From assembly GCA_026417815.1 (NCBI GenBank), contig JAOACN010000672.1:1-10875 (forward strand): 10,875 nucleotides of DNA, in the 5' to 3' direction. Each line of letters begins with the position of its first letter. The stretch's first letter is position 1. Both the position numbers and the translations under genes were made by a program. The notes below the pieces were generated by a model. The model was not told the DNA's origin, searched no databases, and worked only from the letters and a program-made list of their open reading frames with translations. The stretch comes from Chloroflexaceae bacterium. Lineage in GTDB: Bacteria; Chloroflexota; Chloroflexia; Chloroflexales; Chloroflexaceae. This document shows positions 6,914 through 10,875 of the stretch, piece by piece.

Positions 6914-6914
6914 A

Positions 6915-7472
6915 TCAGCGCCCGCCGTGGGCCATCATGTCGATCACGATCGTCACGGCCAGGATCAGCGCCTCGTTCTGGCCGGGCTCGATCTGCACGC
7001 CGTACTGGTCGCGGATGCGAAACCACTTCTTCGAGACCTCGGCGATCTTGCGGTTGCCTTCGCCGATGGTGTACTCGTGGTGGAGGATGTTGCCCTGCAC
7101 CTCGAGGTCGGGCCCGTCGCCGATCTTGACCGTCCAGCGGTCGCGCAGCGGCGTGATCAGCGCCTTGCGCACGGTGGCCATGCGCTCACCGTTCGGCCCC
7201 TCGATCTCCATCGTGTCACGCACGCGCAGCATGCGCTCCTGCACCCGGCACTGCACCTGGCCCTGGGCGTCCTCGATGATCAGGGTACTGCGGACGCGCA
7301 GGACCTTGCCGTCAACCTTGTAGGCGCGGCGGCCGTCGCTGTCCTCGATCCAGAAGTCGTCGCCGATGGCGACCATGCGCTGGCGCACCTTGTAGTGCAC
7401 GGCGGTGCCGCGCCGGCCGAAGGTCTCACGCTCCTGCTGGCGCTGCTCGCGCGCCTGTTGTCGTCCTCGCAT
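6915..7472 (-). CDS. LURP-one-related (Tubby-like fold) protein
   Basis: This 185-aa protein matches the LURP-one-related group, a Tubby-like/scramblase-like beta-barrel family. Repeated strand pairs are visible: DFWIEDSDGRRAYKVDGKVL (39-58), TLIIEDAQGQVQCRV (63-77), TMEIEGPNGERMATVRK (87-103) and WTVKIGDGPDLEVQGNI (113-129), then the typical IAEVSKKWFRIRDQYGVQI (143-161). The C-terminus has a hydrophobic helix (LILAVTIVIDMM, 169-180), as expected for the central helix of the fold. The first 22 residues are Gln/Arg/Glu-rich and probably disordered. Bacterial members have no firm function; phospholipid or membrane association is a family inference. AAAGGGA lies a little upstream of the ATG at 7472. 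The stop codon is followed directly by repeat copy B. Confidence 0.88.
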   Translation of the reverse strand: MRGRQQAREQRQQERETFGRRGTAVHYKVRQRMVAIGDDFWIEDSDGRRAYKVDGKVLRVRSTLIIEDAQGQVQCRVQERMLRVRDTMEIEGPNGERMATVRKALITPLRDRWTVKIGDGPDLEVQGNILHHEYTIGEGNRKIAEVSKKWFRIRDQYGVQIEPGQNEALILAVTIVIDMMAHGGR

Positions 7473-7506
7473 TGCTCGTCCCTTTCTTCGGTATGAGAGC
7501 CCTTCC

Positions 7507-7521
7507 GGGAACCCTGGTTAC
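7507..7521. repeat. GGGAACC/GGTT palindrome, copy 3 (degenerate)
   Basis: GGGAACCCTGGTTAC resembles the palindromes at 1823-1839 and 6745-6763 but with a decayed right arm. It lies 35 bp upstream of the LURP-one start. Membership in one repeat family is tentative. Confidence 0.3.
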
Positions 7522-7572
7522 TCGCCGGGCAGATATGTGAAGGCGCCGTGCACGTGCCGCCGGTTCGAGGGC

Positions 7573-7682
7573 GCCCACCTCCCAGCCTCCCCTTGTTTGG
7601 AGAAGGCGCTGGACGCGCTTCCCCGGCGGGGGAGTGTCGGGGAGGGGGCGGAGGGTTAGCGAAAAACTCTGTTTACAGACTA
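7573..7682. repeat. MITE-like palindromic element, copy C (one end visible)
   Basis: The right end is clear: GGAGGGTTAGCGAAAAACTC followed by GTTTACAGAC (7671-7680) and TA (7681-7682), matching copies A and B in reverse. The inner part (GGCGGGGGAGTGTCGGGGAG, about 7625) and a CCTCCC-rich left side fit the same family, but no GTCTGTGAAC left end is visible. It is probably truncated or diverged. It ends 3 bp before the receiver-only regulator stop codon (7688-7686). The left boundary is approximate. Confidence 0.55.
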
Positions 7683-7685
7683 CTT

Positions 7686-8030
7686 TCAGTTGGACAACAA
7701 CCGCATAAGCGCCTCGGGTGGCTGGTCCTTGCTGACGAAGGCGTCGGCCCCGGCGGCGAGCGCCTGCGGCTCATCGTCGGGCCGCGCGCTGAGCGCAATC
7801 ACCCGCACGGGCGCGAGGACGCGTCGCAGCGCGCCAAGTACTTGTGGGGCGAGTTGGGATGGCAGCTCCCAGTCCAGCAGCACCACGTCGGGCCGTAGCG
7901 CCAGCAGCCGCGCCACCAGATCGGGCCGGGGGCCGAAGGCCCCGACGAGCTGGATGCCGGGCCGTGCCGCGAGGATGAAGCAGAGGGCGGCCCGGACGTG
8001 ATCGTGGGCTTCGACAATGCTGACACGCAT
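7686..8030 (-). CDS. Single-domain response regulator (receiver only, altered acidic pocket)
   Basis: This 114-aa protein is just a CheY-like receiver: MRVSIVEAHDHVR at the start, VVLLDWELP with phosphoacceptor D53, VRVIALSA with S81, and AFVSKDQPPEAL with K101. There is no output domain; the frame stops right after the last helix. The usual adjacent acidic pair reads E7-A8, so one metal-binding acid is missing, although D10 or E7 might compensate. It may pass phosphate on, titrate a kinase, or work by binding without strong phosphorylation. No good ribosome site precedes the ATG at 8030; instead a 13-bp hairpin (8040-8084) begins 9 bp upstream. It is divergent from the propeller sensor, which makes it a candidate partner. 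Confidence 0.8.
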   Translation of the reverse strand: MRVSIVEAHDHVRAALCFILAARPGIQLVGAFGPRPDLVARLLALRPDVVLLDWELPSQLAPQVLGALRRVLAPVRVIALSARPDDEPQALAAGADAFVSKDQPPEALMRLLSN

Positions 8031-8039
8031 AGGCGGCTC

Positions 8040-8084
8040 GTGTAGGGCCGAAGCAGCGGCGCAGCCGATGTTTCGGCCCTACAC
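8040..8084. repeat. Hairpin upstream of the receiver-only regulator (GTAGrGrC family, copy 3)
   Basis: GTGTAGGGCCGAA (8040-8052) and TTCGGCCCTACAC (8072-8084) form a perfect 13-bp stem with a 19-nt loop that can itself fold. It begins 9 bp before the receiver-only regulator start, so in that leader it could affect translation, or it could attenuate transcription. Its outer half resembles the palindromes at 14-46 and 1921-1954. Confidence 0.65.
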
Positions 8085-8135
8085 TGGCTATACCCGATCC
8101 CTCTGAGGGCATACGTCCTGGTTATACCCGATCCC
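8084..8135. promoter_or_regulatory. 18-bp direct repeat in the divergent control region
   Basis: CTGGCTATACCCGATCCC (8084-8101) and CTGGTTATACCCGATCCC (8118-8135) differ at one base and start 34 bp apart, with 16 bp between. They sit between the divergent receiver-only regulator and the propeller sensor. On the minus strand each contains TATA(A/G)CC, which could be part of a -10 box for the regulator. Tandem operator sites for a regulator are a reasonable guess. Confidence 0.5.
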
Positions 8136-8259
8136 CCCTTGCGGCGCACGCGCCCCGGGAGCGGTTTGCCGCTGGCTCGGGTAGACGGCCGCGACAAGAT
8201 AGTTGTGGATGATGCGCTACCTGTCCGAATGGACGGCGCGTGCTCCGCCCTGCCACCTG

Positions 8260-8265
8260 TACAAT
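8260..8265 (+). promoter_or_regulatory. Candidate -10 box (TACAAT) close to the sensor start
   Basis: TACAAT ends 10 bp before the ATG of the sensor at 8276. Transcription from it would start within a few bases of the ATG, giving a nearly leaderless mRNA. This fits the absence of a Shine-Dalgarno sequence there. No matching -35 box is visible. Confidence 0.3.
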
Positions 8266-8275
8266 CATGTGAGCC

Positions 8276-10875
8276 ATGAAGTTCCCGGCAAACGCTTGTC
8301 TGCGCACACTCTCAGGCGTCCCGCGTTGGACGGTGATTGTCGTTGTTTTGTTGATGCTCCTCGCCCCGGCGCGCAGCGTCGTCGCGCAGGCGCCGGCGCA
8401 TCTGGCTGGCGGTCTCCCCATCAGGATGCTCGGCATCGCTGAAGGGCTGCCCCATCCCGCTGTGTATGCCATCGCCCGCGACCCTTTCGGCTTCCTCTGG
8501 TTCGGCACGCTCGAGGGGCTGGCGCGCTACGACGGCCACCGCTTCGTCGTCTACCGCCCCGATCCAGGCAACCCGAACACACCGGCGAGCGCCCAGATCT
8601 ACACGCTGTACACCGACCGCGCGGGAAACCTCTGGATCGGCACCTTCGCCAGCGGGCTCAACCGTTACGACCCGCTGAGCGCGCGGTTCACCCTTTACCG
8701 CTACGACCCCGCCGATCCAGCCAGCCTGAGCAGCAACGCGGTGCGGGCCATTTGCGAAGATGGAGCGGGAGGACTCTGGGTCGGCACGCTCGGTGGCGGG
8801 CTCAACCGTCTTGACCCGGCCACGGGGCGCTTCACCCGCTACCGCCACGACCCCGCCGACCCCGCTTCCCTGGGCGGGGACAGGGTGGCAACGTTGTTGC
8901 GTGACAGCGCAGGCGCCCTCTGGGTGGGCGTCACCGGCGCCGGTCTCTATCGCTACAACGAGGCGCGCAACCGGTTCACCGGCTATCGCCGCGACCCCGG
9001 CGCGCCCGCCGACCAGCCCGGCGACAACGTGGTGGCCCTGGCCGAGACCGGCCCGGGGCAACTCTGGGTCGCCACCTACGGCGGCGGCCTCGCCCGCCTC
9101 GACGTGGCCAGCGGTCGCTTCACCGACGTGAACCGCCTGGCTCTCCCGGGCAGCGGGCTGGCGACAAATGGCATCGAAAGCCTCTTGCCGGGCGCCGACG
9201 GCTTGCTCTGGGTCGGGACGGAGGACCGCGGCGTCGCCCTGGTTGACCTCCAGCCCGGGCCGTTCACGATCTACAGAGCGCGTCCCGACCCGGAGTCCTT
9301 TCCCGACGCGCTCTGGCCCGGGGTCATCAGGGCTGCCGTGGAGGACAACGACGGCGCGTTGTGGCTCGGCGTGGCCGACTCGGGCGTCGCCCGCTTCGAC
9401 CGCCAGCAAGGCGTGGTGCGCCACTACCGCCACGACCCCGCCGACCCCCACAGCCCTGCCGGCAACCGGCCCCAGGCCATGCTCCTCGACCGGAGCGGGA
9501 GGCTGTGGATCGGCTACCACACCGGCCTCGACCGCTTCGACCACGCCACCGGCCAGTTCGTTCACTATCCGGTCAACCCCGACGACCCGGCGGCGCTGAG
9601 CCACGCCGATATCTTCGACCTGTACGAGAGCCGCGATGGGGCGATCTTAATCGGCACGCGCGGCGGCGGCCTGAACCGCCTCGACCCGGCCACCGGGCGC
9701 TTCAGCCGCTACCGCCACGATCCCAACGACCCCGCCAGCATCAGTTCGGATAACGTCGGCGCGATCGTCGAGGACCAGTGGGGCAATCTGTGGCTCGGCC
9801 ACGAGGGCACTGGGGTAAGCCGGCTTGACCTGGCCAGCGGGCGCTTCACCAACTATCGCCACAACCCGAACGACCCGAACACGCCGGGTTCGAACACGGT
9901 GCTGGCCCTGTACGCCGACCCGGCGGGCATTATCTGGGCCGCCGCCTGGAACAGCGGGCTGGACCGGATCGACCCGGCCACCGGCCGCTTTACACGCTAT
10001 ACGGTCGCCGACGGTTTGCTGAGCGGGAAGATCAACGGCATCCAGCCCGACGACGCCGGCAACCTCTGGCTCACCTCGAACCAGGGCCTGATGCGCTTCG
10101 ACCCGCGAACCGGGAAGAGCGTGGCCTACACGCCGGCCTCGGCGGGCCTGCCACCCGGCGGCTTCGCCCTGAACGGCTCGGCGCGCACCCGCGCCGGCGA
10201 GATCGTGCTGGGCGGCTTCGATAGCCTGGTCACCTTCTTCCCGCCCGAGGTGCAACCACGGACCGAGGTGGCCCCGGTGGTGTTCACCAATGTGCTGGTG
10301 GCAAACCGGCCGATCGCCCTCGGCCCGACGGCGCCCCTGACGACCACGATCAACGCCGCGACGGGGCTGACGCTCTCCTACCGTGACCGTGTGTTGAGCC
10401 TGGAGTTCGCCGCCCTCGACTACCGCGCCCCCGAGGCTGCCCGCTACCGCTACCGGCTGGTGGGCTTTGAACCGGAGTGGGTGGAGGTTGACAGCCGGCG
10501 CCGTGTGGCCACTTACACCAACCTCGACCCGGGCGCCTACACCTTCGAGGTCCAGGCCGCCAATGGCGAAGGCGTCTGGGGGACGGAGACGCGGCGGCTG
10601 CGGATCATCGTCGTTCCGCCCTGGTGGCAGACGTGGTGGTTCACCCTGCTGGCCGGCGCGACGGTGGTCGCCTCGGTTGGCGGCGGGGTGGGTCTGCGCC
10701 TGCAGGGGGAGAAACGCCAGCGGCGCCGGTTGGAGTCCGAGGTCGCCGCCCGCACGGCGGCCCTGACCGCTGCCAATGCCAGCCTGGAGCGCCAGGTACG
10801 ACTTGAGCGCACCCTGATCATGAGCCTCGATCTCGACACGCTGCTCGGTAGCATCCTCGAGCAGATCGGCGAGGT
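8276..10875 (+). CDS. Two-component-type sensor: double propeller, Y_Y_Y, GAF start (3' end missing)
   Basis: An uninterrupted 866-codon frame runs off the right edge. An N-terminal signal peptide (hydrophobic about 18-31, cleavage near VVA-Q, 35-39) leads to about 13 Reg_prop blades (residues about 55-658) with the repeated core LW(I/V/L)GT..GGLNR(L/Y)DP, for example LWFGTLEGLARYD, LWIGTFASGLNRYDP and ILIGTRGGGLNRLDP. This is close to the 14 blades of a double seven-bladed propeller. A Y_Y_Y domain (about 700-782; YRYRLVGFEPEWVEV) ends in PPWWQTWWF, followed by a membrane helix (about 785-808), a coiled coil (about 812-845) and LDLDTLLGSILEQIGEV, typical of a GAF domain start. The outer part should sense a ligand outside the cell. 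A histidine kinase is the likely output, but it lies beyond the window. The start is fixed by an in-frame TGA directly before ATG 8276. Confidence 0.9.
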   Translation, partial: MKFPANACLRTLSGVPRWTVIVVVLLMLLAPARSVVAQAPAHLAGGLPIRMLGIAEGLPHPAVYAIARDPFGFLWFGTLEGLARYDGHRFVVYRPDPGNPNTPASAQIYTLYTDRAGNLWIGTFASGLNRYDPLSARFTLYRYDPADPASLSSNAVRAICEDGAGGLWVGTLGGGLNRLDPATGRFTRYRHDPADPASLGGDRVATLLRDSAGALWVGVTGAGLYRYNEARNRFTGYRRDPGAPADQPGDNVVALAETGPGQLWVATYGGGLARLDVASGRFTDVNRLALPGSGLATNGIESLLPGADGLLWVGTEDRGVALVDLQPGPFTIYRARPDPESFPDALWPGVIRAAVEDNDGALWLGVADSGVARFDRQQGVVRHYRHDPADPHSPAGNRPQAMLLDRSGRLWIGYHTGLDRFDHATGQFVHYPVNPDDPAALSHADIFDLYESRDGAILIGTRGGGLNRLDPATGRFSRYRHDPNDPASISSDNVGAIVEDQWGNLWLGHEGTGVSRLDLASGRFTNYRHNPNDPNTPGSNTVLALYADPAGIIWAAAWNSGLDRIDPATGRFTRYTVADGLLSGKINGIQPDDAGNLWLTSNQGLMRFDPRTGKSVAYTPASAGLPPGGFALNGSARTRAGEIVLGGFDSLVTFFPPEVQPRTEVAPVVFTNVLVANRPIALGPTAPLTTTINAATGLTLSYRDRVLSLEFAALDYRAPEAARYRYRLVGFEPEWVEVDSRRRVATYTNLDPGAYTFEVQAANGEGVWGTETRRLRIIVVPPWWQTWWFTLLAGATVVASVGGGVGLRLQGEKRQRRRLESEVAARTAALTAANASLERQVRLERTLIMSLDLDTLLGSILEQIGE

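Larger units (their letters stand above)
6597..6914. other. 318-bp gene-free gap rich in palindromes
   Basis: No credible gene was seen here. From left to right it holds the upstream region of the DUF6325-like gene, a perfect 14-nt palindrome (CCCCCGCGCGGGGG, 6694-6707), a GGGGAAACC/GGTTTCCCC palindrome (6745-6763) and MITE-like repeat copy B (6777-6911). Promoter boxes for the downstream operon could not be identified with confidence. The short open frames are proline/arginine-rich and cross the repeats. Confidence 0.7.

Noticed and set aside
8312..9604. Long minus-strand open frame (430 codons) opposite the propeller sensor
   Set aside because: It is antisense to the Reg_prop repeats; its repeated look mirrors the blade repeats on the other strand.
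8437..10260. Regularly repeated sequence considered as a CRISPR or tandem array
   Set aside because: The repeats are in frame inside one open reading frame and encode propeller blades; there are no identical repeats with unique spacers.

Overview
The window is GC-rich and looks like part of a bacterial chromosome. The mix of an Uma2-type nuclease, a NarL-type response regulator, a DUF6325-like protein, a LURP-one protein and a large two-propeller sensor running into a GAF-like region, with many C/G-rich intergenic palindromes, suggests a filamentous Chloroflexota member (Roseiflexus/Chloroflexus-like). That placement is inference. No rRNA, tRNA, CRISPR array or intact transposase was seen.

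Layout: seven complete genes lie on the minus strand and one large incomplete gene on the plus strand. From right to left on the minus strand these are a receiver-only response regulator (8030-7686), a LURP-one-related protein (7472-6915), a DUF6325/DUF1269-like protein (6596-5772), an alkyl sulfatase of the SdsA1 type (5741-3750), a SulP transporter with a STAS domain (3615-1948), a NarL/FixJ-type response regulator (1773-1135) and an Uma2-type PD-(D/E)XK protein (863-243). A weak open frame follows at 207-1 and runs off the left edge. On the plus strand, divergent from the receiver-only regulator, a sensor starts at 8276 and runs off the right edge. It has a signal peptide, about 13 Reg_prop blades, a Y_Y_Y domain, a membrane helix, a coiled coil and the start of a GAF-like domain.

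Functional reading: the DUF6325-like gene and the alkyl sulfatase are 30 bp apart and are probably co-transcribed. The sulfatase should release sulfate from alkyl sulfate esters, and the SulP carrier next downstream could move sulfate or another anion, so the three may form a sulfate-ester module (inference). The propeller sensor and the receiver-only protein are divergent neighbours sharing a 245-bp control region with an 18-bp direct repeat, and are candidates for one signalling pathway.

The most unusual feature is the intergenic DNA. A palindromic repeat with TIRs starting GTCTGTgAAC, mostly flanked by TA, lies at the 3' end of three of the minus-strand genes, 0-2 nt after the stop codon. 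It resembles a MITE family of the IS630/Tc1 kind, or a 3'-end RNA structure. Two further short palindrome families (GTAGrGrC-type hairpins and GGGAAnCC/GGTTnCCC palindromes) occupy other intergenic positions.
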